Assembly: GCA_002104985.1 (NCBI GenBank)
Contig: MCGO01000008.1
Coordinates: forward strand, 620,001 to 684,000
Origin: Rhizoclosmatium globosum
Lineage: Eukaryota; Chytridiomycota; Chytridiomycetes; Chytridiales; Chytriomycetaceae
Direction of reading: 5' to 3'
DNA: 64,000 nucleotides
This document shows, piece by piece, positions 11,405 through 23,288 of this stretch. The translations under genes and the position numbers were made by a program. Positions within the stretch are counted from its first letter, which is position 1, and every line of letters starts with the position of its first letter. The notes under the pieces are model-generated. The model had not been told where the DNA came from, searched no databases, and saw only the letters and a program-made list of their open reading frames with translations.

Positions 11405-14118
11405 ATGTCAACCATCTCTCCGTTGAGCCTTGAGTCGTTTGCTGCACAGTACAATATCACTCTGCCCAAGATCTTCCCAAATCCTTTCAACTCGGAAGGA
11501 GAACGGGTCCTCGGAAAACCATGGATACTTGGCAAGCTTCCAGTTGCCGTCCCAAAAGAGCTTGGAGCAGGATTCGGATGCTTCCAGGCTCCATATGTTC
11601 CGGTTGGTTTTGAGTTGGATATCACTGATAACAACACGTTGCCGTTGACGATTGGCAACGCCTGCAAGCCTGGATTCTTTTGTCCCTTCCTTGATATTAC
11701 GAATCCTGCAACGTATCCTGTTCAATGCCCACCATCTGGTGATTGCTTCTACTATAGATCCATTGGATTTCCATGCTGGGAGCCGCAAGGAGTGTTCGAG
11801 CCAATGCTCTGCCCAAGTGGATTCTATTGCCCTGACTATAAGACTGTCACTGTTTGGTAAGTTGCGATCATTTCTTCGCTTGTTGTTCTTAACGGTTGAT
11901 GCAGTCCAGAGGGTCACTACTGCCTCAGTGGGCAAACAGCCCCAACACCTTGCGAATTCCTGAGCTTTGTTCTGCTGGTACCATTATTCAGCAACACTAC
12001 GGCTTTGCCATCCTTGTTGCCGTGGTAGACGTCATTCTTATTGTGATCTACCTTGTCTTACGTCAGCGCGAAAAACACCGCATCAATAAGCTTGAAGAGA
12101 GCCAAGAGAACAAGAAAGCTTTGACCACCGAAGACATTCAGCGCAATATTTCGGCATTGACTGCTGGATTCCACAAAGGTCTTGAAGGACTTGCGGACTT
12201 GCAAATGAACTACGACTTTGATGATTTGAGTTTGACACTTCCAGATGGGAAATCCATCTTGCAGGGTGTTTCTGGATCTATCAATGCTGGTAGAATGACT
12301 GCTATTATGGGACCTTCCGGTAATTTTTACACAATCGCTTGTAATTGGTTTCTTGGCATCTCATATTTTGCAACAGGCGCTGGAAAGACAACATTCATGA
12401 ACGTTTTGATGGGTAAGGCCGCTAGAACTGCGGGTACTTTGAAGATCACGGCACTATTGCCGAAATGGCCTCATTCAAAAAATTGATTGGTTACGTTCCG
12501 CAAGACGACACTATGATTGAAGAACTCTCTGTGCGTGAAAATATTCGCTACTCTGCCAGAGTCCGTCTTCCAAACTCTTGGACGAATGTCGAAGTCGATG
12601 CACACGTTGAAGCAATTTTACAAGCACTCAAGTGAGTTATGCATGTTTAAAAGCACTAGGTCTCATGTTTTGTCTAACAGCTTGTCCCATGTTGCTGACA
12701 AACGTATTGGCAACGTTCTGCAGAGAGGAATCTCTGGAGGTCAGAGAAAGCGTGTCAACATTGGGATGGAGCTTGCTGCTGCTCCACTCTCTGTTTTTTT
12801 GGATGAACCCACTTCAGGTCTTGACTCTACAGCTGCCATGGACGCTGTGAACATCTTGCACTCCATCTCGCGTCTTGGTCTCACAATTGTTGCGGTGTTC
12901 ACCAGCCACGCATTGAAATCTTTGAAACTTTCGATGACGTCCTCATGATTGCACCAGGAGGTAGAACTGCCTACTTTGGACCAGTTTCAGGCGCCAAGCC
13001 ATACTTTGAATCCCTCGGTTTCTACTTCCGTCCAACCACCAACGTCACGGATACTCTCATGGATATTCTTGCTGGACGTGGTGAATTGAACGATGGTATT
13101 CCAGAGACCCTCCTTGGCGTTTCTGAAATTACTGCCAAATGGAAACCATGCTTCGTTGTTGACCACTAACAATTCGAAACATCCAACTCCTCCATTGATT
13201 CAATGAACACTCTTGTAAGCATCGCGGCGCCGCAATTATCCGTCAAGTTGGTCTTGCCCACAACCGCTACCTCGCTCAACAGTCCCGTTTGGTTGGAGGT
13301 TTTGTTCTTGAATGCTTGAACGGTCTCGCGGCTGGAGCAATTATGGGAGTCGCGTCGTTTGGAGGTGAAAACTTGTCTGCCCATTTGATTTATCCATATA
13401 TGGGTCTGTCCACGGCATCTAAGGCTTGGTTCATTGGTATGTATGGAATGTTGATTGGTATTGCGATTTCGCTTGCTGCTGCACCGGCTGGTGTTAACGT
13501 GTTTAGTGGCGAGAAGGCTGTGTACTTGCGAGAGGCTGAGGCGGACACAGCACCACAGCTTACTTTATCGGAAAGAACTCAGCGTAATTCCAAGAATTGG
13601 TTTTCGTCGCACACTTTTTTGCACTGTACTACTACTTGGCACAGCCTCCGATTGCAATTGGAATTCAGTTTGCGTTGTTGTTCCTCAATTTCTTTGGAAT
13701 CTATGGAATGGGAATGTTTATTTCCATGATCATCAGCCAGCAGAATGCACCACTTATTGCCGTTACTGTGGATTGATTTCTGAGGTTTTGTGTGGGTTTG
13801 GTCCATCCCTCGAAAATGCAACGGATGATGGTTATGTCTTCATTTTGAATTGGGTTGAACAGATGGGCAGCTGAGGCACAGTTTTGGGAATGGGCCAAAC
13901 CTTACGACAGTGTGTTTGACGAATACCTGTTGTCCATTTCGTTTGGTTACCAGAAAGGCAACACGGTCAAGAACATGATCATCATGTTTTGTCTGGGTCT
14001 TGTATACCGCTTAATTGCATATGTATTTTTGTTGTTTGTGTTGAAGGCAGGATACTTCCGTGGATTGGTAGCTGGATTCAGATCCAAGTCAAAAAAGAAC
14101 ACTGACGTTACTGCATAA
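11405..14118 (+). CDS. ABCG-type (Adp1-like) ABC transporter, copy 3
   Basis: Closest relative of copy 2, with near-identical first exon. The ATG at 11405 follows an A-rich leader and opens a 150-residue Cys-rich, N-glycosylatable (NIT, NNT) extracytosolic module. A membrane helix, the ATPase (Walker A, signature GISGGQRKRVNIG, VFLDEPTSGLDS) and a C-terminal membrane domain follow, ending at TAA 14116-14118. Introns at about 11860-11905, 12321-12377 and 12631-12680 share position and phase with all other copies. Single bases are missing versus copies 1 and 2 at about 11966, 12448, 12896, 13146, 13216, 13541, 13579, 13607 and 13770. Here the glutamine codon that is TAA in copy 1 is CAA, so the Q-loop region is intact. 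Substrate unknown. Confidence 0.85.
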
Positions 14119-14300
14119 GTTCGGCCGGTAATTTTTTTCTTTCTCTTTCCTATGTCTTCTAAGTCCATAAAGATTTTTTCGCGCTTTTATTTGCGGAACT
14201 AGAAGGATTAAGCACTTTCTTCGCTCAGAAACTCCACAAATATGCCACAATTGATTCTGCTCAATAGCTCGAAAAAAGAACCACTCCCACATACTATAAG

Positions 14301-15263
14301 TACACAGTTTTGATCCCTGAGTTTCCCTCTTTCTCTCTATGTAATAATATTCAAAAGGAAAGAAAAAACAAAAAGCGCAAAAAAGGCAGCCAATCAGACT
14401 GCGCGTGGAGATGCAGAATTGTCAGTTGGTCAAAACAAAGGCAAAAAATCTTTCCCTCCCTCCAAATTCAGATATAAAACAGAGCCTCCGTCTCTCAAAA
14501 CATGACAAAAAACTAACGAGCTTCCAGTCCCCACCAGATCACAACCAGGGTCTCCTGCAAATGGGCGCTTGCATGCATGAAGCCTCAGTGCTTCCCCCGC
14601 CCCTGCTGATACGTATCTCGTTCGAAAGAACAAGACTCCAATGCCCTCGGGACGCAGGAGACAAAAGCCTTGCCCTTCAATGACGGATGGGGGCCTGCGC
14701 TGAAGTCCGGGAGGAGGGGGTATCGAGGTGGGACTTCGATAACAGAGGAATCTTTCGAGATTTCCTCTCGAAGCTGTCCCACATTCTCTGGATACCCTAC
14801 ACATGCCTCCAAATTATAAGCCACACCTTCTTTCAGACGGCGCGAGTTGAAACGAGTGAGTGAGATATCTTAGGCCAACGGGATAGTCTCACTCGGCCTG
14901 TCAAAGGGCAAACTCGCCCTGATTCACGGGTTCGTGGGTGAGGGTCGCGCTGAAATGCCTCTAGCCTTTCCTTGTACCAGCCGGAGTTATGTGGTATCTC
15001 AAGCCACTAGCTGGTTGCAATGGATATGTGATGTGTGATGTGCGCAACCTGTTTATTGTTGATCTGTATGAGCTCCTCTGTCCCTTATTATTTTGGTAGA
15101 CTTTGTTTGGAGCCTTCACGTGGCGTCTGCTGTGAGTAGGAGGTTGACACCTCTGAAACCAATCCCAAACACCTCGATCAAGCTCCTCGATTCGATTCTT
15201 CCCGCGTCTTTTCAACTTATTTTTTACCGTTTGACTTTTTATTCAATAAAGCCTATATATCAT
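14301..15263 (+). repeat. Dispersed ~0.9 kb direct repeat, copy A
   Basis: Matches 20,803-21,715 over almost its full length, beginning at AGTACACAGTTTTGATCCCT. Contents in order: a CCAATCA box (about 14,388), a TATA-like TATAAA at 14,473-14,478, about 770 bases with no long conserved plus-strand reading frame, then AATAAA at 15,245-15,250. This promoter-body-polyadenylation order is what a solo LTR or a transcribed non-coding element would show. Near its end it carries a 13-base local duplication (TCAAGCTCCTCGA) absent from copy B. I see no clear terminal inverted repeats or target-site duplication. The minus-strand reading frames shared by both copies are not recognisable proteins. Confidence 0.75.
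14473..14478 (+). promoter_or_regulatory. TATA-like box in repeat copy A
   Basis: TATAAA in a conserved setting (AAATTCAGATATAAAACAGAG), with the equivalent site at 20,972-20,978 in copy B. Preceded in both copies by a CCAATCA motif about 85 bases upstream. Promoter function is inferred from the motif order only. Confidence 0.4.
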
Positions 15264-15436
15264 ACACAAACCTTACTCTGAAATAGTTCGCAAAGACTTG
15301 ATCAAAATTTAAACCACAATGCACGTTTGGATCATGGAAAACAAATTCCATAAAATAAACCTCATAACTAAGGTTATCAGTTTTTTCAGTGTAAATAACA
15401 AAGTTCAATTCCTCAGTATTTTTCTTGACTGAGTGA

Positions 15437-18123
15437 ATGAATGCCATGCCCAATTGTTAATACTCCTCAGTGTTGGGGCAGCCGTGGGTATTGCGGCACT
15501 GCTTCTCCACGGTTTCGCAAGAAGACCGAGGTAGTAACAGCGGATGCATCTGATGTAGAGTGAGTGGGTGGTTGATGAGCAGTGGGGTATTAACCCACGC
15601 ACGCGCTCAACAGAAAGCTCTTTCTCGCAGCCTCTGACGCCAGCCAAATGCAGAATTCAAGCGACTGTACATCAAGACATCGCGGTTCGGCGTTGTTGAC
15701 GCCCGTGGACGCAGCGTGTTTTCCGTTGCGGTGTCGTCGCTGAATTCTGCGGCGTTCCGATTTGTTCTTTCAGTTTCAGTGACGCCGGACCAGCGCGTGG
15801 CGTTGTTCGAAGCGGCGGATGCGGACGGCGCGGCGGCGGTCGAGGCGCTCGTCACTTCGGCGACCGAGGCGAACGCGGGCCAGTGCGTCGCCGCCTTGAA
15901 GGACCTGCTCGCCTCAGACACGATTCTGTGTCTTTATTTGGCGAGGCTGCGCAATCCGGTCTCGGGTCGCACGGCTTTGATGGCGGCGGTTGACCAGTGC
16001 CGCGCTGTTCCGACCGCACTCGACATTGTGAAGCTGCTCGTCAAGTTGCAGGCCGATCTAGATGCGCAGGACTTGGACGGCTCCTCGGCCCTCATGCTTG
16101 CGTGTGCATGTGAGTGGATCCAATTGGTCAGCGCATCTAACTGTTAAAATAGCACCCAATACGCGTGATGTGGCCCTCTTTCTCCTTCAGTCGACAGCCT
16201 GTGACGTCAAATCGTTTGATCGGCTTCTCGCTCAGCCCTCTACTTTGCTGCTCAACAAGGATTCTTGGATTGCGTCAAACTCATTCTCGCAAAACGATTG
16301 CCACCTCCTCTTAAATCCCCTCCTTCTCTCTCTTCTCTCAACTCGCTAAAGAAAAGGTGAGCTCTGAATGAACACGAAGTGAGCGAGAAAGTGGATTTTG
16401 AACTCTATGCATGCACATTAGGCCCGCGTCTTCAGCTACATCCTCACTTGATCGCGCCAGTACAAGAGATGCAACAAAGTACCTGCTGTAGATTCTCTGT
16501 TTGTTCCAGATGATGAGTTGGGAATGACACCATTTTTGGCTGCAATTCGTGGTGGCCATTTGAATGTGGCACAGGTATTGTTGGAATCTATGATGGATTC
16601 GCAATCAAAGTTGGAGCAATCTGGTTCTTCACCAGCGGCTGAATTTTCAGGCGTCAAGCTCTCTGCGTTCTGCGGCGTTTCTTGTTTACATCTGGCAGTC
16701 TTTCGGGAAGCCTTAGTATTGTGAAATGGGTCATAGGCAAGCGGCTCTGTGTGGATTTTTCGTTAGCAGATGGTATTACCCTAAATTATGAAACCAATTT
16801 TGATACTGAAATGAATCTGCATAGAATCCGGCATAACGCCCTTTCATTTGGCTGCGAACTTGCATCACGCAGATATACTCTCCTTCTTCCTTGCGCAATC
16901 GAGTAGTTTGAAAGCATCAGCATCAACAAATTCACTCCAAACTCCCCTCCATTTAGCCTGTACACCAACAAAACTTGTCCCCAGAAGCGTTCGCAATTCA
17001 TCATCTCTATCGCGCCTTGAAACTATACGAATCCTCATGAAACAGTTGGAGGCATCGTCCGTATTATCCATGAGAGATGAATACGGACAGACCCCTCTTG
17101 CCTATTATTTGGAGAACCCTGGCAAGGATGAGGAAGGACATTTGAATATCCTCAAAATGCTGACCCCACCTCCTGGACAAGCGACTATAACTGTTCCGAA
17201 AGAAATACACTTACGGAGGACAAAACTTTGTATGATGTTGCCATGTTGTTTGAACGTATTGCACAGGAGAAAGGAGAAGGAAGAGGAGGCGGAGGTGTTG
17301 CTGTAATTCTCGGAGAGAGAGCGTTGCCTCCTCGAACAGATAATGCAAGGTATGCAGCCGGAGTTGTTAACTATAATGACGCGTTTGAGGTGAGTAACGT
17401 ACTAGTTGATTCCGATCAGCTAACATTCTCTCAACAGAACCCACAGAATTCTACCACACTCTCACAAAAGCGTACACTCCCATTGCTACAACCAAATTCT
17501 CAACTCCACTCGCCCACCATATCCTCCTCAAACTCGAATCTCTCCACATCCTAACGAAAACATACACCACAACCGTCGACGGATCCATCCTCGGTCTTTC
17601 ACTTATACCAGCACCCATCGAAGTCTACGGAAACCTTCTCACTCTGCTCCAAGATGTCTCCGCTGCGGAACACCCATAAAACAAGAACCAACCGGCGAGA
17701 ACACAGAATTCTGGGAAAAGACTCTCCCAGCACACTTAAAAACCCTTACATCACGACGCAGAAAGACAAGCGTGATCCCATGTCCCGTGCAGGGTGTGTT
17801 CACGGCGCCGTTTCCCCACACGTGTTCTATTCGGGGCAATCGCTTGACACGTGGGTTTCGCGCGTGCATAAGGGGTGGGGTGCGTTGATGAAGGGGGTTG
17901 AGACGTGGGAGTGTTTGGTGATTATTGGGGCTACGCGGGCGGAAGATGGTTTGTGAGGAAGGTTTTGGGGAGGATTGGGAAGGATTGTGTTGTACTTCGG
18001 ATTGATACGAAGGTGGATGGTGAGAGTAATGGGCGAGGTGTTGAAGTTGTTGTTGGGAATGAGGAGGGTGGTGTACAAGAAGGAGTTCAGAGGCTTTGTG
18101 ATGTTACTGCGTGGCTGTTTTGA
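15437..18123 (+). CDS. Membrane-anchored ankyrin-repeat protein
   Basis: Predicted signal-anchor protein with ankyrin repeats. The likely start at 15437 leads into a hydrophobic stretch (LLILLSVGAAVGIAALLLHG) followed by basic ARRPR, then ankyrin units: KLFLAASDA, RGRSVFSVAVSS, GRTALMAAVDQ...DIVKLLVKLQADLDAQDLDGSSALMLACA, GMTPFLAAIRGGHLNVAQVLLE, LQTPLHLACTP, YGQTPLAYYLE. Introns are likely at about 15,526-15,611, after 16,106, near 16,350-16,510 and 17,391-17,437. The C-terminal half (after about 17,200) matches nothing I recognise. Several frame changes, for example after the ASDA codons near 15,643, again imply single missing bases. Function unknown; ankyrin repeats usually bind proteins. 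Exon boundaries and the exact end are tentative. Confidence 0.6.
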
Positions 18124-18291
18124 TTTTATCCAAGTTGAAGAATATTATGTGTATAGCTGAAGCTCATTTTTTTCCCCTCATTACAGTTCCCTGAACTACA
18201 TCTCAACCTTTAATTGGGCCTATAATGGCTATTAAACTGTAAAAAAAAATTATCAATTCTTAAAGTCCAACCTAAAATCCAACAAATTCTT

Positions 18292-19546
18292 TCACACTTT
18301 CAAATCCCATCCAAATACACGCTTCACGAGACCGGTCATACTCATCATTTCCTTGAATTTGGCTGCGAGTTCTTCTGCCGAGACTGATGCTTTACTTCCA
18401 TCACCATAGAACATGATCAGATTTTCCGCAGATTCCTTTGCAGCGCTTTTGGCGCGTGGCCACATGTACTTTCTCTCAAACTTGTCAACCACAAGCTGCA
18501 GCAATGAATCCAACTTGGTTTCAAAGGCAGGGTCCAATGGTGGCATGATCTTGTCCAGGGCATGAATCGATTGCATCAAGTTGATAGCGAGGTCGGCCGC
18601 GTCTGACAAGGCCATGTTGACACCTTCACCCGCAAAGGAGACATGACGTGAGCGGCATCACCAATAAGAGCGAGTCTCCATTTCCAGTGATCAGAAGAGC
18701 CTCACGCGTCCAAGTAAACCAGTGGGTAGAGCTACGAGATCACGGCGAACAAAACAATTATCGTCCTTCACCAAGAGTATAAACAGGCGACCATCCATGC
18801 AACGCATCCCATGGTGACTTACTTTCTTGAATTCTTCAGGACTTGAACACTTTACGCCCACGTAAATGTGTGATATTCGAAACATGGGCCGCTGACACTT
18901 GTACCCTTTCCATCCACGGAAAAAATCCACCAATAGGTAGAGAATGGACAGTTGTCTTGGGCAGAGTGATGTCGAAGAAGGAGACTCCGGTATAAGCTGG
19001 AGACACTGATGACAAATGGGGACGGACTTTAGACCATGCACCATCGGCACCAACGACAAAGTCAACTGTTTCCGATACTCCGTTTGCAAAAGACAGCACT
19101 ACTTTGGTTCCTGTTTTCGATGGCTGCAAAGAAACAAGTTTGTGGTTCCACGCACAGTACCCTCCTTCAACGAGTCCAGCAAGAGACTCCACAGATCGGC
19201 CCTCTCGATCTCGGGCCTCGAACCATCGCCCTTGTCGCTGTAAAGCACGTCTGCGTTGCTGTTGAGAATCGTTGTCGCGTCGCCGCCAACGACTTCGAAT
19301 TTCTTGAACTCGGCCATAAGACCCGCGGAACCAAGGGCGCGGAGTCCAGTTCCGGCGTGCAGATCGAGCGATCCACCGTGGGCGGCGCGGAAGACCGCGA
19401 GGCGTCGCCTTCAAATACTTTGACTTGCACTTGAACACTGCCCTTGATTCCAACCTGTCGTTGGACAATCCGCGCGAAACAGAGCCTGCTGGTCCTCCAC
19501 CTACTACTCCTATCACAAACACTGGACGCGCTTCGTTGGTTGCCAT
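18292..19546 (-). CDS. FAD-dependent monooxygenase (PF01494 family)
   Basis: Group A flavoprotein hydroxylase expected to use FAD and NAD(P)H to hydroxylate an aromatic or polycyclic compound. Motifs in order: dinucleotide-binding VVGGGPAG near the N-terminus, a GGSLDLHAGTGLRAL-like block and the DATTILN...ADLWSLLLDSL segment (recoverable across frames), the FAD motif VVGADGAWSKVR (about 19,040-19,075), and the second FAD motif IGDAAHVMSP followed, after one missing T at about 18,632, by AGEGVN. The C-terminal helical part ends at 18292. The GG-LDLH-TG-AL block and overall layout are closest to the TetX-like subgroup as I know it. At least three frame breaks occur; each preserves family motifs on both sides. 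Substrate unknown. An in-frame ATG 18 bases upstream is an alternative start. Confidence 0.8.
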
Positions 19547-19881
19547 AAGATGTGAACTTTCGAACATATTTTTTGGGTTGATTCGATTTTTATTACACAT
19601 TTCTTTTTTTGGTTGACAATCCAAAATAATTACATAACATTTTTTTTTGGTTGATAATCCAAAATTACTACATTATATCATTAATATTAATTATTAACTC
19701 TCAGACGCGACTAACATTGCCAACAATTGTCCTGGCTATTTAAAGTCATCTCTCGCTCTTTTTCCCGGAGACAAAGGCATTTACTAAGCTGGAAGGAACC
19801 TTGCAACAGATGCATTATGTTTCTGACTTTTATGCAGTTTTGCATGTCTACAAGTTGTGCTTTCGGGAAAAATTACCATCA
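19547..19881. other. Divergent intergenic region, AT-rich
   Basis: About 335 bases between the minus-strand monooxygenase and the plus-strand secreted protein, including two near-identical T-rich segments (TTTTTTTGGTTGA-AATCCAAAAT-A-TACAT) at about 19,604-19,635 and 19,641-19,672, a local tandem duplication of ~35 bases. Presumably holds both promoters; no specific site recognised. Confidence 0.45.
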
Positions 19882-20766
19882 ATGTTTGCACAGTATCTTC
19901 TCGCTGCTCTCACTATCGACCAAGCCGTCTTAGCATATTCATTCCTAAGCTGTACACAAGCGTCGGTTGATCACTCGTCCTGCCTCGGTTTCACTCGCAA
20001 CGCCTCGTTCCTCAATGCATACGTCTACCACACATGGAACTGGGCTTCTGACCGTGGTTCCGTTATTGATCCCGTAGCCTCACTGATTCACCAGGAAAGA
20101 AGGCAGCCCCTGTCATCATCATACAGCTCGTCCCGCCAATGGCTGCCACCCAACAGGGAACACCAATCAACATTCTCTGGCCCCGCGTTGACTTGAATGA
20201 CGGAACAATCAACGGAACTCAGCGTACTTGGGTCTACTGCGATAAGAATAGCCCGCTAAGAAACACTCCAAATGCGAACGCCGCCTTTGATTCAGACGGG
20301 AACCTGGTGGACCTTACCCCTGTGAACTCCAGTTGGTACAGCACTCCTGAAGATGCTCCAGGGGCCTTACATCCCGCAACGGCGTATACACTTCTCAACT
20401 CACACTCATTCTGCAACTCTAAATCTGGAAATCCCGATGACTTGAATCCATCTGATTGTAACTGCTTCACAAAAGACACGGACCAGATTCTCGACTGTCA
20501 ATCAATACAAAGTACCGGAGCATTGTTCTGGGTCAGTCTCGATTCCTTCTACTTGGGGTACAGGTGTTTTCACCTGTGTCTGGCTCTATCAATCAATAAG
20601 CCTGGCTACTTCACCTATCCATTATCTTGAAGTGAACGTAACAGAACCTGTAGCAGGCTCGCAGAAATCTGAGTCTCGGCGGTCTTTACATTCTTCGTCT
20701 GCGTTACTCTTTCTTCTGACAACCTTATGCTTGGATCCTTACCCCCAACTAAATACAAATCAGTAG
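19882..20766 (+). CDS. Predicted secreted Cys-containing protein, possibly cell-surface
   Basis: Unrecognised protein. From the ATG at 19882 the first ~18 residues are hydrophobic (a plausible signal peptide ending near AVLA), followed by a domain with paired Cys (SCTQ, SSCLGF) and later CDKN, FCNS, CNCF, LDCQ, and N-glycosylation sites (NAS, NGT, NSS). One base is missing near 20,087 (frame of VASLI to that of SPGKKAAPV). After about 20,550 the frame is uncertain: one frame stops at 20,630, another runs on through NVTEP to a hydrophobic segment SALLFLLTTLCL and stops at 20,764-20,766, resembling a GPI-attachment tail. No family assigned; the neighbourhood gives no functional clue. Confidence 0.5.
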
Positions 20767-20802
20767 ATTTCTTTTTTCATATTTGACCTGAATACTCGCA
20801 AG

Positions 20803-21715
20803 TACACAGTTTTGATCCCTGAGTTTCCTCTTTCTCTCTAGTTATAATATCCAAAAGGAAAGAAAAAGCAAAAAGCGCAAAAAAGGCAGCCAATCAGACT
20901 GCGCGTGGAGATGCAGAATTGTCAGTTGGTCAAAACAAAGACAAAAAATCTTTCCCTCCCTCCAAATTCAGTATAAAAGAGAGCCATCCGTCTCTCAAAA
21001 CATGACAAAAAACAACGAGCTTCCTTGTCCCACAATGAGCTTCCAGTCCCACCAGATCACAACCAGGGTCTCCTGCAAATGGGCGTTACATGCCTGAACC
21101 CTCTGTTCCGCCCGCATTATACGTATCTGTTCGAAGAATAAGACTCCAATGCCCTCGGGACGCAGGAGACAAAAGCCTTGCCCTTCAATGACGGATGGGG
21201 GCCTGCGCTGAAGTCCAGGAGGAGGGGGCATCGAGGTGGGATGCGATAACGGATGGGAGTCTCGAGAGACCCGCACCGAAGCATCTTAGATTCTCTGGTT
21301 GCCCCCAATACTCCATATAGCCACACCTTCTTTTGATGGCACGTGTTAATACGAGTGACGAGATATCTTAGGCCCATGGGATAGTCTCGCTCGCCTGTCA
21401 AAGGGCAAACTGCTCTGACCCGGGTCAGGGTCGTGCGTAAAATCTCTAGCCTTCTCTGTCCAGTCCAGTTATGTAGTATCTCAAGCTGCTGGCTGGCGGC
21501 ATGAAATATGATGTGTGATGTGCGCAACCTGTTTATTGTTGATCTGTATGAGCTCCTCTGTCCCTATTATTTTGGTAGACTTTGTTTGGAGCCTTCACGT
21601 GGCGTCTACTGTGAGTAGGAGGTTGAAACCTCTGAAACCAATCCCAAACACCTCGATTCGATCTTCTTTATTCGTTTTTTGATTATACTCAATGTCTTTA
21701 TTTAATAAAGTTTTC
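20803..21715 (+). repeat. Dispersed ~0.9 kb direct repeat, copy B
   Basis: Second copy of the element at 14,301-15,263, same orientation, 6.5 kb downstream. Shares the CCAATCA box, TATAAAA at 20,972-20,978 and AATAAA at 21,704-21,709, and lacks the 13-base tandem duplication of copy A. The two copies differ by scattered substitutions and small indels, more than would be expected of a very recent insertion, so they are not fresh LTR twins of one element. The DNA between them holds ordinary host genes, not a retrotransposon body. Confidence 0.75.
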
Positions 21716-22004
21716 AATCTGAATCATACCTACGCATAAAGTCTGAGATTCTCTCCTTCACCAAAGTTTTATTCCAAAGAAGTTGTCACATACTCAAAAT
21801 GGTTTTTTAATCACCCATGACTCCGATAGAGGTTAGCACGTTTACGCTGATTCTTCTGCTACTTCATTCTATGACGTGACAAAAATGGATTAAAGCCCCC
21901 AGATCAATCGTGCGTTATTTCAGGAAGGTGGTAGCTGAACGACTTGCTTCTAAGTTTAAAATGCCTTTATCTCATAGGTATTACTGTGTATTTCAGCTTT
22001 ATTC
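21716..22004. other. Spacer between repeat B and COX18
   Basis: About 290 bases of AT-rich sequence lying downstream of the COX18 stop. No gene, repeat or RNA recognised; it should contain the COX18 3' end. Confidence 0.4.
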
Positions 22005-23183
22005 TTATAGTTTCGCCCGAAGTGTATCGACAGCATCTTTGGGAATTGTAAGTGTTTTTGGCTTCGTGTATATTTTTTGAAGCACGTAATTTTGAACCAA
22101 ACTGTATCCAGCTGATGAAGCCCAGTACAATGCAACACCCTAATATTGAAAAGAAAGAGTGGTGAGCTACGAGGGGATACAGCAAAACTTAGAACTAAAC
22201 TGCAGGCACTTGAGTGGCAACAGGGACCATCAATACAGCAATAGATTGAAACAGCAGTTTAAATGCACGTTGTCGCGGTGTGGGAGACGTTACAGAAGAC
22301 GTATGACTCTGATATGGACACATTAACACCAATAATAACCACAAAAGAGCTCGAAGATCCAATACAATTCAAAAACTGTGCGAACCTCAATGTTTGCTAA
22401 ATGCAGTCCGCCCACAATCAGAGGTAATAGTACTGTGGGATCTGGCACGAGAGGTCTAGGAACCACAAGAAACCTTCCGTTGTGAAACCGTCAGCAGGAG
22501 GATATAGAGGATTTATCGGTACGGGTCTATAGTATTTGTTGTGATAGAGGTTGTATCCGACGCTGATAATGGTGATGATGCAATGTCTGATGTGACTCCA
22601 GTGCTGTCAGATGCAACAGCTGCAGCTGCACTCCCTCCAAACGCCCAAGGCGGCAGACCGCCAGCTTCCTCACCGCCAATGATACAGACAGAAAGAGGGG
22701 AACTTGCACCCAGGGTAGCAAGAAAGTGTGAGTTGGATGGCAGCTGTTTAGCTTGTAGAGCTGGTTCGCCTTTTCCTTGAACTGGGTCTGCAGCTTCTTT
22801 GCATAACCGTCAGGATCGTTCAACGGCCCCTGTTTGAGCACGACAGAGCGCTTGAGCGTTGTTTCCCAGGCCCGGAGCTGTTTCAATGGACAGTCTTAGA
22901 ACCAACCAACCCACGCAGAACACGCAACACACGCACCACTGGCTGAATCGCAGCAAGCCGTTCAACGCGGCGTCGCTGAACAACGGCAATTGGCGCCGTG
23001 AACGCGACTCGGAACGCGATGGTTCCAACGATGACGGCAGTGCCCCACGGCAGCCCCGCCGAGTGCAGCATCGTAAACACCTGCGCAAACCCGTCAATCA
23101 CTGATACGAACGACCGTTGCGGAACGTGGTGGAACATCGGCCGCCGTGTTCGGGCGCTCAGTGTTGTGCGACAGAGGAGCATT
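22005..23183 (-). CDS. COX18: Mitochondrial inner-membrane insertase COX18 (OXA1/YidC family)
   Basis: Inserts the C-terminal part of Cox2 into the mitochondrial inner membrane. The start at 23183 gives an Arg/Ser-rich presequence, then GLPWGTAVIVGTIAFR and the PIAVVQRRR loop, the family signature CHPTHTFLLPWVQVPLFLSV with LAVRKL, a GFLWFLDL segment followed by VPDPTVLLPLIVGG, then SIAVLMVPVATQVPAGVALYW and a final hydrophobic stretch ending at TAA 22005-22007. The order PW..T, QRRR, HP...Q.P, FLWF-DL, P-GVALYW is that of COX18. Introns lie at about 22,265-22,390 (after HLANIE) and about 22,140-22,200. Three frame breaks (near 22,880, 22,680 and 22,450) each need one missing base. Identification is firm although no single frame spans it. 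Confidence 0.85.
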
Positions 23184-23288
23184 TCCAACAGTTCTCGTTT
23201 TGATAAGTATCAAATCGAAGAAAGAAATAAGTGAGTAAGAGGACGTTATATATTGCAATAATATAGATATTCAAATAATATAGCAGAA

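Noticed and set aside
14430..21276. Minus-strand reading frames shared by both repeat copies (14,430-14,804 and 20,995-21,276)
   Set aside because: The shared stretch is short, the ends differ, it resembles no protein family, and it runs against the TATA-to-AATAAA direction of the element.
14301..21715. The whole 14.3-21.7 kb segment as one LTR retrotransposon
   Set aside because: No gag, protease, reverse transcriptase, RNase H or integrase sequence lies between the repeats, and the genes there are ordinary host genes on both strands.
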